Notes: generated by a model not told the origin, from the letters alone. Shown: positions 15,934 through 25,196, counted from the stretch's first letter. The stretch: 64,000 nt of DNA from Streptomyces sp. NBC_01351 (GCF_036237315.1 NZ_CP108356.1:1860001-1924000); one strand, 5' to 3'. A program made the numbers and translations.

Positions 15934-18900
15934 CTAGCGGACGTCATACGCCCGTCCGACCGCCTGGGTCACGGAGGCACCCTTCGCGTCGGTCAGTTCG
16001 ACCTTCAGCGAAACCTGCTTGCCGGAGGCCCCGGCGTGGTCGACGACCGCGGTCCACGCGCCACCGCGCTCGCTCACCCGCGCCTGCGTCCAGTTCTCAC
16101 CGTCGTAGGAGTAGGAGAGCTTCGCCGACGTGACCGCGCCCGGCGCGTAGCCCGCGTGCCCGGTGGCGCTCAGGCCGATGCTCTGGCCGTCGGTCGCCGC
16201 GACCGTCTTCAGCCCGTCCAGCGGGGCCGCGTACCTCGGGAAGAGGATCGGCAGGCCCTGCGAGTAGGCGGAGGGGTCGAGCTTCGACGTGAAGCCCCAC
16301 GTGGTCGACACGCCCACCGAGCGCTGCCAGACGCGGGCCGGCGAGCCGATCTTCTCGATGTTCTGGGTCAGTTCGTAGCGCGCGGACTCCGCCGGTACCT
16401 CGAAGGCCCCGAACGGGTACCAGCTCTCGCCGATGACCTCCCCCTCGCGCTTGAGCACGAGGTTGCCGATGTCACCGAAGGAGCCCGGCTGCGCGTGGTG
16501 GCTGTTGTCGCCCCACATCGCGGAGGCGAAGCCGATCAGGCCGCCCTGCCGCTCGGCGGCGAGGACCTCCTTGCCCGCGGTGTCCCGCGGTGCGACGGGG
16601 CCGGTCACCCCGTCGTACCAACTTGCCTTCACCTTCTGACCCTTGGCGTAGGTGCGCTGCTCGCCGACCATGAACTCGCCCCACGGGAAGCTGCTGGAGA
16701 GCAGTTGGTCCCAGGAGGTGTCACCGGCGGAGTAGTACTCGGTCCGCTTGCCCGGGGCCGCGACCGTCTCGATCCCGCCGAAGAACACGGCCGCGCCGAT
16801 CGGCCGGTACGCGCCGGCCAGGTCGATGAAGTCGGCGGCCACGCCCATGGAGTTGTAGGTGGATTCGACCTGTCCGAGGTCGCGGTCGCGCACCTTGTGG
16901 GTCTTGCCGCCGCGGACCTCGCCCGTCTCCGGGAACGCGAGGTTGTACACGTAGGGGCTCTTCGCCGTGGCCTTCCACGCCAGGGTGACCTTGTCCGCCG
17001 CGAGCCGCTCCAGCAGCGCCTTCGCCTCGGCGGCCTCGATGGTCATCGCGGGCAGCGAGCCGCCCGCGTAGCCGGTGAATCCGGCCCAGCGGCCGGGGGC
17101 GTCGCGGTGGGCGAGCAGCGCCTTGGCGCCGGCCGCCTTCGCGTTCTGCGCGGCCTCGTACAGCGATCCGTCCGCCGACTTCACCAGCACGACGGCGTCC
17201 TTGGCGCCCGCCGCGGCGAGCTCCTCCGGCGTACCGGTTCCGGCGTCGACCAGCGGCGCGCTGCCCGTTCCGTCGAGGTTGTCACTGCCGATGGACGCGG
17301 TGATCGGGTGCAGGACCGGACCGCCGACGGCCTTCAGTTCGGAGACCAGCGGCGCACCCGCCCGCCAGTAGCTGCCGAACTCGAACTCGCCGTCCGTGGC
17401 TCGGCCTTCGACCGAGGCGTAGAAGCCGCGGATGGTGCGGCCGCCCATCGCCGTGCCCGCGTGCAGCCAGGTGTCGTCCCAGCTGCGGGCGAAGCCGAGG
17501 GTGGTGTTGCGGCTCTCGACCGGCTTGTCGGCCTCGATGGCGAGCCGTCCCGCCTTGCGGGCGTCGAGCACGATCGTCGTGTCCTTCCTGACCTCGACCT
17601 GGGGGCGGCCGAGGTACGTGAGGGAGTCGATCATCGTGGCGTTCTCGCCCGCGTCGGGGGTGGCGACGAAGGCGGAGAGGAAGTACGCGCCCGGGCGGAC
17701 CCGGTAGACCTGGTCGACGGAGCCGTCGTTGAAGCGGCGCTCGCCGGTGGCGTCGTCGGTGCCGATGACGTCCAGGGAGGACGGGCCGGCGGCCGGCTGG
17801 CCCGCGCGGTCGACGAGCTTGACGCGCAGGGTGACCGTCTCCGGCTCCACGTACAGGGAGAAGGGGGTGGAGACGCGGACGCCGTTCGCCGTGGCGACGA
17901 CGCGGCCGGTGACGTCCCCGTACTGGGAGCGTTCCAGCTTCGCGGCCGGGTCGAGGGCGAGCGGCACCTTGACGGTGGCGCCGGCCGGCACGGTCACGGT
18001 GCGCCGGTCGAGGCGGGCGACCTGGCTGCGGACGGCCGATCCGTCGTTGCCGGTGACCTTCTCGACGGCGAGGTTCAGCGTGACGGGGCTCGTACCGAGG
18101 TTGGTGTACGGGACCTCGACGATCGTGCGGTCGCTGCGGTCCTGCGGCCAGTTGTGGGCGCCGCCCTGGACGGCGGGTGCGCTCGTGACGGTGGTGTCGA
18201 CGGCGGCCTTGACGTCGAGGCGGCCGCCGCCGGTCTCGCGGACGTCCCCGGGGACACCGGTGTCGGAGGAACCGACGAGGGCGGCCTTGATCTGCTGCGA
18301 GGTCCAGTCGGGGTGGCGCTGCTTGACGATCGCGGCGGCGCCGGCGACGTGCGGGGTGGCCATCGAGGTACCGGACATGGACTGGTACGCGTACACCCCG
18401 CGACCGCCCGCGGCGGCGGCCGAGATCCCGACTCCGGGCGCTGCGATCTCGGGCTTGAGGGTGTGCTGGAGTCCGGCCGGGCCGCGGCTGGAGAAGGAGG
18501 CGGTGGTGTCGTCGCGGTCGACGGCGCCGACGGTCAGCACGCTCGCCGCGCAACCGGGCGAGGAGACCGTGTTGTTGCCGGGTCCGGAGTTGCCGGCGGC
18601 GATCACGAACAGCGGGCCCTGCTGGGAGAGCTGCTCGGCGGCGGCGGCGAGCGGGTCGTCGCAGGCGGTCTGGGTGGGGTCGCCGAGGCTCATGGAGACC
18701 ACGTCGGCCTTGGACTCGACGGCCCATTCCATGCCGGCGATGATCCACGAGTCGAGGCCGTAGCCGTAGTCGTTGAGGACCTTGCCGCTGAGCAGTTCGG
18801 CGCCGGGGGCCACGCCCTTCTTGGCGCCGCCGCTCTCGGCTCCGGAGCCGCCGACGGTGGAGATGGTGTGGGTGCCGTGGCCCTGCCGGTCGCCGTCGGT

Positions 18901-19701
18901 GTCGGAGTCGGTGAAGTTCTTCGACGCGGCGACCCGGCCCTTGAGGTCAGGGTGTTCCAGGTCGGTGCCGGTGTCGAGGACGGCGACCTTGGTGCCCTTG
19001 CCGTCGAAGCCGACGGCCCAGGCCGCGGTCGCGGCGACCTGCTGCGTGGAACGCTCCAGGTTCGCCTGGACCTTGCCGTCCAGCCACAGCTTCTTCAGCC
19101 CGCCCGCAGCGCGGGAGCGGCTGCCGTCCGCGGTGACGTCGGCCCAGAAGTCGGCGGCCCGCGCCTTGTCCGCGGCGAGCGCGACGGCGCCGATGGAGCC
19201 GAGGACGAGGGACCGGTCGGCGCCGCGGGGCGCGGGCGGGGCGCTGCGCGCCACGTTCACGGATCCGTCGTAGACCGCGATGAGCGGGAGCTTCTTGGTG
19301 TGTGCGTCGTCGTAGCCCTGCCGGACGAGTCCGGTGACGTTGAAGAGCTCGTGGTCGACCTTGCCCGCGGCGAGCGCCTTGACCGCGCCTTCCGGGTAGA
19401 CGTAGAGGTCCTTGCCCGACTGCCGGGTCTGCACGAGCGGCTGCGAGCCGTCCTCGCGCGGCATCGCGGTGGCGGCCGTGCGGCCGGCGGCGTCGGTGGA
19501 GACCAGGATCCGGTCACCGGTGACGAGGGTGACGGTGACGGGGGCGGTGGGCTGCTTTCCGGCCGCCTCGCTCCCGACGAGTGGTCTGTTCCCCGCTCCG
19601 GGCGCTCCGTCGATCGGCTGTGCCGTGGACGGGCCGACGGCGGTGACGGCCAGGACGGCCGCGGTGGCCGCTCCCAGTGCCGTGCGCGATATCGGGCGCA
19701 T
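15934..19701 (-). CDS. Secreted S8 (subtilisin-like) serine protease, large multidomain
   Basis: This 1255-aa exported protease has a Sec-type signal peptide (MRPISRTALGAATAAVLAV, cleavage after about residue 28) and a propeptide. The catalytic triad is D243 (VAVLDTGTDLEHPDL), H275 (GHGTHTISTVGG) and S446 (GTSMATPHVAGAA). The oxyanion Asn lies in FVIAAGNSGPGNN. A PA-like insert follows around residues 800-900. The C-terminal half has beta-sandwich repeats and no cell-wall anchor. The ATG at 19701 has GGGGAGA upstream; the frame is open further upstream but lacks a signal peptide there. The divergent LuxR-like gene is a likely regulator. Confidence 0.92.
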   Translation of the reverse strand: MRPISRTALGAATAAVLAVTAVGPSTAQPIDGAPGAGNRPLVGSEAAGKQPTAPVTVTLVTGDRILVSTDAAGRTAATAMPREDGSQPLVQTRQSGKDLYVYPEGAVKALAAGKVDHELFNVTGLVRQGYDDAHTKKLPLIAVYDGSVNVARSAPPAPRGADRSLVLGSIGAVALAADKARAADFWADVTADGSRSRAAGGLKKLWLDGKVQANLERSTQQVAATAAWAVGFDGKGTKVAVLDTGTDLEHPDLKGRVAASKNFTDSDTDGDRQGHGTHTISTVGGSGAESGGAKKGVAPGAELLSGKVLNDYGYGLDSWIIAGMEWAVESKADVVSMSLGDPTQTACDDPLAAAAEQLSQQGPLFVIAAGNSGPGNNTVSSPGCAASVLTVGAVDRDDTTASFSSRGPAGLQHTLKPEIAAPGVGISAAAAGGRGVYAYQSMSGTSMATPHVAGAAAIVKQRHPDWTSQQIKAALVGSSDTGVPGDVRETGGGRLDVKAAVDTTVTSAPAVQGGAHNWPQDRSDRTIVEVPYTNLGTSPVTLNLAVEKVTGNDGSAVRSQVARLDRRTVTVPAGATVKVPLALDPAAKLERSQYGDVTGRVVATANGVRVSTPFSLYVEPETVTLRVKLVDRAGQPAAGPSSLDVIGTDDATGERRFNDGSVDQVYRVRPGAYFLSAFVATPDAGENATMIDSLTYLGRPQVEVRKDTTIVLDARKAGRLAIEADKPVESRNTTLGFARSWDDTWLHAGTAMGGRTIRGFYASVEGRATDGEFEFGSYWRAGAPLVSELKAVGGPVLHPITASIGSDNLDGTGSAPLVDAGTGTPEELAAAGAKDAVVLVKSADGSLYEAAQNAKAAGAKALLAHRDAPGRWAGFTGYAGGSLPAMTIEAAEAKALLERLAADKVTLAWKATAKSPYVYNLAFPETGEVRGGKTHKVRDRDLGQVESTYNSMGVAADFIDLAGAYRPIGAAVFFGGIETVAAPGKRTEYYSAGDTSWDQLLSSSFPWGEFMVGEQRTYAKGQKVKASWYDGVTGPVAPRDTAGKEVLAAERQGGLIGFASAMWGDNSHHAQPGSFGDIGNLVLKREGEVIGESWYPFGAFEVPAESARYELTQNIEKIGSPARVWQRSVGVSTTWGFTSKLDPSAYSQGLPILFPRYAAPLDGLKTVAATDGQSIGLSATGHAGYAPGAVTSAKLSYSYDGENWTQARVSERGGAWTAVVDHAGASGKQVSLKVELTDAKGASVTQAVGRAYDVR

Positions 19702-19736
19702 CGCTCTCCCCAGGTGAATTCCGGCCAACTGCTGCA

Positions 19737-19760
19737 TTGCACGGCAAAGCTGCCGCGCAA
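19737..19760. promoter_or_regulatory. Inverted repeat in protease/LuxR divergent region
   Basis: TTGCACGGCA (19737-19746) and TGCCGCGCAA (19751-19760) pair over 10 bp with one mismatch and a 4-bp spacer AAGC. It lies 35 bp before the protease ATG, a plausible operator for the divergent regulator. Confidence 0.5.
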
Positions 19761-19891
19761 ACGGCTTCTGGCCGGCGGATGTTGGTGCTGCGGTGGCATG
19801 ACCTTTACAGAGAGGCGGGGGGTACGGCGATGATGTCCGCGGCGGGTTTGCGCCGTGGCCGCTTCCCGCCAGGCGCTGTGTCGAAAGGTGG

Positions 19892-20878
19892 GTGGACGGG
19901 TTGCTGGGTGCTATAGGCCTGGACGAGGGCCAGGAGTCGGCGTACCGCGCTCTGGTGGCCCTGGGCGCGGCGGAGGTCCCCGATCTCGCGCACCGCTTGA
20001 CCCTGCCGGTACCGCAGACCGAACGGACCCTGCGCCACCTGGAGCGCCACGGCCTGGCCGCGCAGTCCTCGGCCCGCCCCGGCCGGTGGGTGGCGGCCCC
20101 GCCCGGGGTGGCGCTCGGGGCCCTGCTCACGCAGCAGCGGCACGAGCTGGAGCAGGCGGAGCTGGCGGCGGTGCTGCTGGCGGAGGAGTACCGGGCGGAG
20201 GCGTCCGAGCCGGCGGTGCACGACCTGGTGGAGGTGGTGCAGGGCGCGAGCGCGGTGGCGCATCGTTTCCACCAGCTCCAGCTGGGGGCGGTGGAGGAGG
20301 TGTGCGCGCTCGTCAGCGGCCGGCCGCAGGTGGTGACGGGTACGGACAACGAGGCGGAGGACCGGGCCTCCGTGCGCGGGGTCGACTACCGGGTGGTCAT
20401 CGAACGGGAGGTGCTGACCCAGCCCAGCGGCATCCGGGAGGCGTCGACGGCCCTGGCGCGGGGTGAGCGGGTCCGGGTTACGGGGGAGGTCCCGACGAAG
20501 CTGGTGATCGCGGACCGCACCCTGGCGATGGTCCCGCTGACGGCCCGGGGCGCGGAACCGGCGGCGCTGGTCGTCCACGCGTCGGGCCTGCTGGAATCGC
20601 TCATGGGCCTCTTCGAGGCGGTCTGGCGGGAGTCCCTGCCGCTGCGGCTGGGCACGTCGGGCTCGGCGGAGGAGTCGGGGGGCGCCCCGGACGCCACGGA
20701 CCTGGAGATCCTGTCCCTGCTCTTGGCGGGCATGACGGACGCCAGCGTGGCCAAGCACCTGGAGCTGGGCCTGCGGACGGTGCAGCGGCGGGTGAAGGGC
20801 CTGATGGAACTGTCGGGGGTCACGACGCGGCTCCAGCTGGGCTGGCACGCCTACGAACGGGGCTGGGTGGCCCGATAG
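19892..20878 (+). CDS. LuxR-type transcriptional regulator with N-terminal TrmB-like HTH
   Basis: This 328-aa protein starts with a winged-helix-like segment (ESAYRALVALGAAEVPDLAH, about residues 14-60). A sensor-like middle region follows. It ends with a LuxR/GerE helix-turn-helix (LEILSLLLAGMTDASVAKHL ... RTVQRRVKGLMEL, about 270-315). Such regulators are often encoded divergently from S8 peptidases in Streptomyces, as here. The GTG at 19892 has GAAAGGTGG close upstream; the TTG at 19901 is an alternative. The effector is unknown. Confidence 0.82.
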   Translation: MDGLLGAIGLDEGQESAYRALVALGAAEVPDLAHRLTLPVPQTERTLRHLERHGLAAQSSARPGRWVAAPPGVALGALLTQQRHELEQAELAAVLLAEEYRAEASEPAVHDLVEVVQGASAVAHRFHQLQLGAVEEVCALVSGRPQVVTGTDNEAEDRASVRGVDYRVVIEREVLTQPSGIREASTALARGERVRVTGEVPTKLVIADRTLAMVPLTARGAEPAALVVHASGLLESLMGLFEAVWRESLPLRLGTSGSAEESGGAPDATDLEILSLLLAGMTDASVAKHLELGLRTVQRRVKGLMELSGVTTRLQLGWHAYERGWVAR

Positions 20879-20903
20879 CCCCTGGTCGGTCAGGCTGAAC
20901 AGC

Positions 20904-21386
20904 ATGGATCTGCCTCAGCTGCTCCTGGTGGGGCTGGTGCTGCTGCTCGGCGCGCTCGGGGTGCTGGTTCCCGGCGTGCCGGGGACCTGGCTGGTGTGGG
21001 CGGGGCTGATGTGGTGGGCGCTGCACGAGCGGTCGGCGCTGGCGTGGTCCCTGCTGGTCTCGGCGACGGCCCTGCTGCTGGTGGTCCAGGTGATCAAGTG
21101 GCAGCTCCCGCCGCGGCGGCTGCGGGGCGTGGGGGTCACCCGCCGGATGGCGGTGTTCGCGGGCGCGGGCGCGCTGCTGGGGTTCGTACTGGTCCCCGTG
21201 GTCGGGTCGGTCCCGGGTTTCGTCGGCGGCATCTACCTCTGCGAGCGCCTCCGCCTCGGCACGCACGGCGAGGCGTGGGCATCGGTGCGGGCGGTGATGC
21301 GGGCGGTGGGGACGAGCGTGCTGGTGGAGCTGTTCGCGTGCCTGCTGGTGATGGGGGCGTGGGTGGGGGCGGTGGCGGCGGAGTAG
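20904..21386 (+). CDS. DUF456 small membrane protein
   Basis: This 160-aa protein has four to five hydrophobic helices and the family-typical Gly/Pro turn LGVLVPGVPGTWLVWAG after helix 1. A second Gly-rich segment is GAGALLGFVLVPVVGSVPG. This is the DUF456 pattern. Function is unknown; it acts in the cytoplasmic membrane. The ATG at 20904 starts 25 bp after the LuxR-like gene, so co-transcription is possible. Confidence 0.82.
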   Translation: MDLPQLLLVGLVLLLGALGVLVPGVPGTWLVWAGLMWWALHERSALAWSLLVSATALLLVVQVIKWQLPPRRLRGVGVTRRMAVFAGAGALLGFVLVPVVGSVPGFVGGIYLCERLRLGTHGEAWASVRAVMRAVGTSVLVELFACLLVMGAWVGAVAAE

Positions 21387-21440
21387 GCGGCGCAGGCGTA
21401 GTCGCAGGCGTACGCGTAGTTGCAGGCGTGCGGGGATCCG

Positions 21441-22034
21441 CTATGGGACGTCCTCGCCGAGGAACGGGCGCAGGGCGCCGAACAGGGCGCCGACGCAGCT
21501 CTCGCGCAGCTCCGTGCGGGTACAGGTCTCCGTGGTGAGCCAGTCCAGGCAGAGCACCCGTACGAACACCAGCCAGCTCTTCAGGACCGCGGCCACGGCC
21601 TCCCGGGCGGAGTCGTCCGCGAGCGGGAGGGCGCCGAGGATCCTGGTCCGCAAGGCGCCCAGCTCGCTGTCGATGATCGTCTGCACCACGGGATCGCCCG
21701 CGAGCACGAGGTTCGCCGCGAGGACGGTGTTGCGGTGGGCCACGAAGTAGTCGAGGTGTACGTCGAGTCCGTCGGTGAGCTGGGCGAGGAAGTCGCCGGG
21801 CCGGTCGAGCGGGACCTGTTCCAGCAGCCGGTCGGACGCCTGCCGGAAGACGGCCGCGAAGAGCTCCTGCTTGCCGGCGAAGTGGCGGTACAGCAGCGCC
21901 CGGGAGACGCCGGCGCGCTCGGCGACGTCTTCCATCAGCACCTCCTCGTAGGGGTGCTGGGCGAAGAGCTGCGCACCGACGGCCAGGAGCTGGGCACGAC
22001 GCTCGGCGGGATCGAGCCGCTTACGGGGAGGCAT
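21441..22034 (-). CDS. TetR-family transcriptional regulator
   Basis: This 197-aa repressor has the N-terminal TetR helix-turn-helix (VAERAGVSRALLYRHFAGK, about residues 37-55). The C-terminal half is a TetR-type ligand-binding domain. The N-terminus is basic (MPPRKRLDPAERRAQLL). It is divergent from the DUF4345 gene, and the 83 bp between them carry a perfect inverted repeat, so it probably represses both. Confidence 0.9.
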   Translation of the reverse strand: MPPRKRLDPAERRAQLLAVGAQLFAQHPYEEVLMEDVAERAGVSRALLYRHFAGKQELFAAVFRQASDRLLEQVPLDRPGDFLAQLTDGLDVHLDYFVAHRNTVLAANLVLAGDPVVQTIIDSELGALRTRILGALPLADDSAREAVAAVLKSWLVFVRVLCLDWLTTETCTRTELRESCVGALFGALRPFLGEDVP

Positions 22035-22047
22035 GAGCCGATCCTAC

Positions 22048-22093
22048 TTGACACACGTCTACTAAGGGGCGTTACTAGTAGACACAAGTCTAC
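22048..22093. promoter_or_regulatory. Divergent promoter and TetR operator
   Basis: TTGACA (22048-22053) is a consensus -35 for the DUF4345 gene, with a weak -10 about 17 bp later. GTAGAC-ACAA-GTCTAC (22078-22093) is a perfect inverted repeat, and a half-site ACGTCTACTA lies at about 22055-22064. The site would overlap or follow the transcription start, a typical place for TetR repression. Confidence 0.7.
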
Positions 22094-22117
22094 TTACCAG
22101 GGGTGGGAGGTCGGACC

Positions 22118-22513
22118 ATGGCCAGGACTCTCAAGTGGCTCGCGTGGACGATGGGCATCGCGTGCGTGGCGATCGGGCTCGCCCACGTGTTCCTCGGGAA
22201 CGCGGCGGTGCCGGGCATCGGCTCGGCCGGCGCGACGGTCGACAGCCTCGGCCGCTTCTTGGGCGCGACGTTCGCGGGCTACGGGCTGGCCTGGATCTGG
22301 GCGGCCCGCCAGTCGCCGATCCCGGCGAGCACGGTCCGGTGGCTGGCGGGCGTGTTCCTGCTGGGAGCGGCGGGGCGGCTGCTGTCCCTCGCCGTGCACG
22401 GGTGGCCGCACGGCTTCCAGGTGGTGCTGACGGTCATCGAGCTGGTGATGCCGCCGCTGTACTTCTGGCTGGCGGACGCAGACGAGAAGGCGCATCGCGT
22501 GCCGCGGGCGTAG
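22118..22513 (+). CDS. DUF4345 small membrane protein
   Basis: This 131-aa protein has four hydrophobic helices with GIACVAIGLAHVFLGNAA at helix 1 and GYGLAWIWAARQS at helix 2, matching the DUF4345 layout. The ATG at 22118 (MARTLKWLAW) has GGGAGGT upstream. The gene is likely repressed by the divergent TetR protein. Function is unknown; it acts in the cytoplasmic membrane. Confidence 0.8.
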   Translation: MARTLKWLAWTMGIACVAIGLAHVFLGNAAVPGIGSAGATVDSLGRFLGATFAGYGLAWIWAARQSPIPASTVRWLAGVFLLGAAGRLLSLAVHGWPHGFQVVLTVIELVMPPLYFWLADADEKAHRVPRA

Positions 22514-22530
22514 GCGCCGCTCCCCGAACG

Positions 22531-22561
22531 CCGGAGGGGCCGGGTGTCCCAGCCCCTCCGG
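22531..22561. terminator. Bidirectional terminator between DUF4345 gene and rsgA
   Basis: CCGGAGGGGC and GCCCCTCCGG form a perfect 10-bp stem with an 11-nt loop. The hairpin sits between the stops of the two convergent genes. Confidence 0.85.
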
Positions 22562-22568
22562 TACGGGT

Positions 22569-23675
22569 TCAGGCTCGGCCGTGTCGCTTCGCGGCGTAGT
22601 TGGCGCGGCCCTCCGCCGACTTCAGGCGCCAGTCGCGCCGGATCTCCGCCCGCACCCGGGCGTCCGTCTTGGCCACGATCCGCTGGTTCTCCCGCAACAG
22701 CTTGCGGTAGCTCTCCAGCCGGCGTTCCGAGAGCGCACCCGAGTCCAGCGCGGCCAGCACCTCGCACCCCGGCTCCGCCTCGTGCGCGCAGTCGTGGAAG
22801 CGGCACCGTGCCCCGTACTCCTCGATCTCCGAGAAGACCTGGCCGACCCCGACCTCGGCGTCCCACAGCCCCACGCCCCGCAGCCCGGGGGTGTCGATCA
22901 GGACGCCGCCGCCCGGCAGGGCGAGCAGGTTGCGGGTGGTCGTCGTGTGGCGGCCCTTGCCGTCGACGTCGCGGGCCGCCTGGACCTCCATGACCTCCGC
23001 GCCGAGCAGCGCGTTGGCCAGGGTGGACTTCCCGGCGCCCGAGATGCCGAGCAGCACGCTCGTACCGCTGCCGACCACCGCGGCCAGCACGTCCGTGCCC
23101 TCGCCGGTGACGGAGGAGACGGTCAGCACCTGCACCCCCGGGGCAGTGGCTTCCACGTCGTCGACGAGGTGCCCGAGGGTCACCGGGTCCGGGACCAGGT
23201 CCGCCTTGGTGAGGACGACGAGCGGCTGCGCACCCGACTCCCAGGCGAGCGCCAGGAAGCGTTCGATGCGTCCGAGGTCGAGTTCCACGGCCAGCGATAC
23301 GGCGATGATCGCGTGGTCGACGTTGGCGGCGAGGATCTGCCCCTCGGACCGCTGCGAGGAGGTGGACCGCACGAAGGCGGTCCGGCGCGGCAGGTACGCC
23401 TTGACGTAGCGCGGGTTGCCCGCCGTCTCGACGGCGGCCCAGTCCCCGGTGCAGATGACCCGGAGCGGGTCGTGCGGGGTGACGAAGGCGGTGTCGGCGC
23501 GGACGATGCCGTCCGCGGTCATGACGTCGCACTGGCCGCGGTCGACTCGTACGACCCGGCCGGGCAACAGGCCCTGCTCGGCGTAGGGGGTGAATTCGGC
23601 GGCCCATGCGTCATCCCAGCCGAAGGGGGCGAGAGCGTGCGCGAGGGAAGCCTGCGGGAAAGAAGAGAAAGACAA
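22569..23675 (-). CDS. rsgA: Ribosome small-subunit-dependent GTPase A
   Basis: This 368-aa protein is a circularly permuted GTPase that helps mature the 30S subunit. Order: OB-fold (about residues 35-95), then the G4 motif VLTKADLV, then Walker A GISGAGKST (about residues 210-218) and DTPGLRGVG. It ends in the zinc knuckle C-x4-C-x-H-x5-C (CRFHDCAHEAEPGC). All RsgA hallmarks are present. An upstream short ORF (23756-23827) may belong to its leader. Confidence 0.94.
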   Translation of the reverse strand: MSFSSFPQASLAHALAPFGWDDAWAAEFTPYAEQGLLPGRVVRVDRGQCDVMTADGIVRADTAFVTPHDPLRVICTGDWAAVETAGNPRYVKAYLPRRTAFVRSTSSQRSEGQILAANVDHAIIAVSLAVELDLGRIERFLALAWESGAQPLVVLTKADLVPDPVTLGHLVDDVEATAPGVQVLTVSSVTGEGTDVLAAVVGSGTSVLLGISGAGKSTLANALLGAEVMEVQAARDVDGKGRHTTTTRNLLALPGGGVLIDTPGLRGVGLWDAEVGVGQVFSEIEEYGARCRFHDCAHEAEPGCEVLAALDSGALSERRLESYRKLLRENQRIVAKTDARVRAEIRRDWRLKSAEGRANYAAKRHGRA

Positions 23676-23755
23676 GGGGAACCCTTCACAGGGTGGCCCC
23701 GGCAGCGCGCACCGGCCCGCTCAGTGGCGGCGGCGCGCGGAAAAAGGGTGTGAGG

Positions 23756-23827
23756 TCAGCCGGAGACCACGGAAGTGACATTGATGGCCTTCTGAGTGCG
23801 GGCGGTGCCCTGCGCGATGACAGTCAT
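23756..23827 (-). CDS. Possible short ORF / leader peptide upstream of rsgA
   Basis: This 23-aa ORF starts MTVIAQGTARTQK and ends NVTSVVSG. It has a very strong SD (GGAGGTGA) 8 bp before an in-frame TTG at 23830 and 11 bp before the ATG at 23827. Most codons end in G or C. It lies 80 bp upstream of rsgA on the same strand. It has no run of a rare amino acid that would indicate attenuation. It could be a small protein, a leader peptide or chance. Confidence 0.4.
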   Translation of the reverse strand: MTVIAQGTARTQKAINVTSVVSG

Positions 23828-23960
23828 CAATGAACTCACCTCCGGATCGATCACGTGCTGAAGCTTCCCCGACCGGTCGGCGGGAACGTCCCCACCGTAA
23901 CAAGCCCCTCCGCGCGGGTGCCAGTTCTTTTTCCGAGCCCCCGGCGCCCCGGACACGTCT

Positions 23961-25196
23961 TCACCGGTGCATCCCGTCCCGGCCGAAGCGGACCGGCAGG
24001 TACTTGATGCCGTTGATGAAGTCCGAGCGCAGTCGACGCACGTCACCGGCGAGCTCGAAGTCGGGGTGGTGGAGCAGCAGTTCGCGGACGAGTGCCTTGA
24101 TCTGCGTACGGGCCAGGCCGGCGCCGAGGCAGAAGTGGGGGCCGCCGCCGCCGAAGGCGAGGTGGTCGTTCGGGGTGCGGCGGATGTCGAAGGTGAAGGG
24201 GGCGTCGAAGACCTCCTCGTCGCGGTTGGCGGAGGTGTAGTACGTCACCACCTTCTGGCCTGCGGCGATCGGACGGCCGCGCAGGACGGTGTCGCGGGTG
24301 GCGGTGCGCCGGAAGTTGTGGATCGATCCGCCCCACCGGAGGAACTCCTCCGTGGCCGAGTTCCACAGCGCCTCGTCCTTCGGGGACGCGGCGAGTTCGG
24401 CGCGGGCGGCGGGGTGTTCGGCCAGGGCCAGCACGGTGGCGGACAGCAGGTTGCGGGTGGTCTCGTTGCCCGCGACGCAGAGCAGCACGAAGAACATGTT
24501 GATCTCGTGCTGGGTGAGCCGGTCCCCGTCGACCTCGGCGTGGACCAGGGTCGAGAGGATGTCCTCGCGCGGGTGGGCGCGCCGCTCGGCGGTCAGGGCG
24601 TCGCAGTAGGCGTAGATCTCGGCGGCCGCGAGGTCGCTGTCGTGCTTGCCCGCCGACAGCTCCGGATCCTGGCCGCCGGCCATCCGGTTGCTCCAGTCGA
24701 AGATCAGCCGCTCGTCGCCGGGAGGTACGCCGACCATCTCGCAGATCGTCTGGATCGGCAGCCAGGCCGCCACCTCGGAGACGAAGTCCATGTCCCGGCC
24801 GGGAGTGACCGCGCCCTCCACGAGGGACACCGCGCGCTCGCCGATCCGGGCGGCGAGGCGGCGTACCGTCCGGGGCGTGAAACCCGCGCTGACCAGGGCA
24901 CGGTAGCGGGAGTGGCGCGGGGCGTCCATGCCGAGGAGGACCAGGCGCAGGGACTCCAGGGACTCGGGGCTCTGGTCGCGGACCATGAAGGAGCCGAGTT
25001 CGGTGGACCACAGCTCGGGGTCGCGGCTGATGGCCTTGACGTCGGCGTGGCGGGTGACGGCGTAGAAGCCCTCGTGGGGGCCGGGGATCTCGTGCCAGTG
25101 CACGGGGTCCTCCCGGCGGAGCCGGGTGAACTGCTCGTGCGGGACCCCGGAGGCCCAGGTGTCTTCGAGGAGGTTCACTTCGCCGGTGGGGATCAC
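23961..25196 (-). CDS. Cytochrome P450
   Basis: This 411-aa soluble monooxygenase has the P450 hallmarks. The I-helix oxygen motif is CVAGNETTRNLL. An E-x-x-R helix reads EEFLRW, and the heme ligand loop is AFGGGGPHFCLGAG with the Cys thiolate. MDAPRHSRYRALVSAGF near the N-terminus resembles the CYP124/125/142 steroid-type clan, but the substrate is not determined. The GTG start at 25196 overlaps the TetR stop by 4 bp (GTGA), which implies translational coupling. No ferredoxin gene is adjacent. Confidence 0.92.
   Translation of the reverse strand: MIPTGEVNLLEDTWASGVPHEQFTRLRREDPVHWHEIPGPHEGFYAVTRHADVKAISRDPELWSTELGSFMVRDQSPESLESLRLVLLGMDAPRHSRYRALVSAGFTPRTVRRLAARIGERAVSLVEGAVTPGRDMDFVSEVAAWLPIQTICEMVGVPPGDERLIFDWSNRMAGGQDPELSAGKHDSDLAAAEIYAYCDALTAERRAHPREDILSTLVHAEVDGDRLTQHEINMFFVLLCVAGNETTRNLLSATVLALAEHPAARAELAASPKDEALWNSATEEFLRWGGSIHNFRRTATRDTVLRGRPIAAGQKVVTYYTSANRDEEVFDAPFTFDIRRTPNDHLAFGGGGPHFCLGAGLARTQIKALVRELLLHHPDFELAGDVRRLRSDFINGIKYLPVRFGRDGMHR

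Noticed and set aside
12322..19833. A 2503-residue open frame on the plus strand
   Set aside because: It runs antisense to poxB, the PP2C-like gene and the S8 protease, all with clear domains. The frame is open only because of high GC, and its translation is low-complexity Val/Gly/Arg/Ala.
19702..20349. N-terminal extension of the S8 protease
   Set aside because: The open frame continues upstream but a signal peptide and SD mark the ATG at 19701, and the extension is antisense to the LuxR-like gene.
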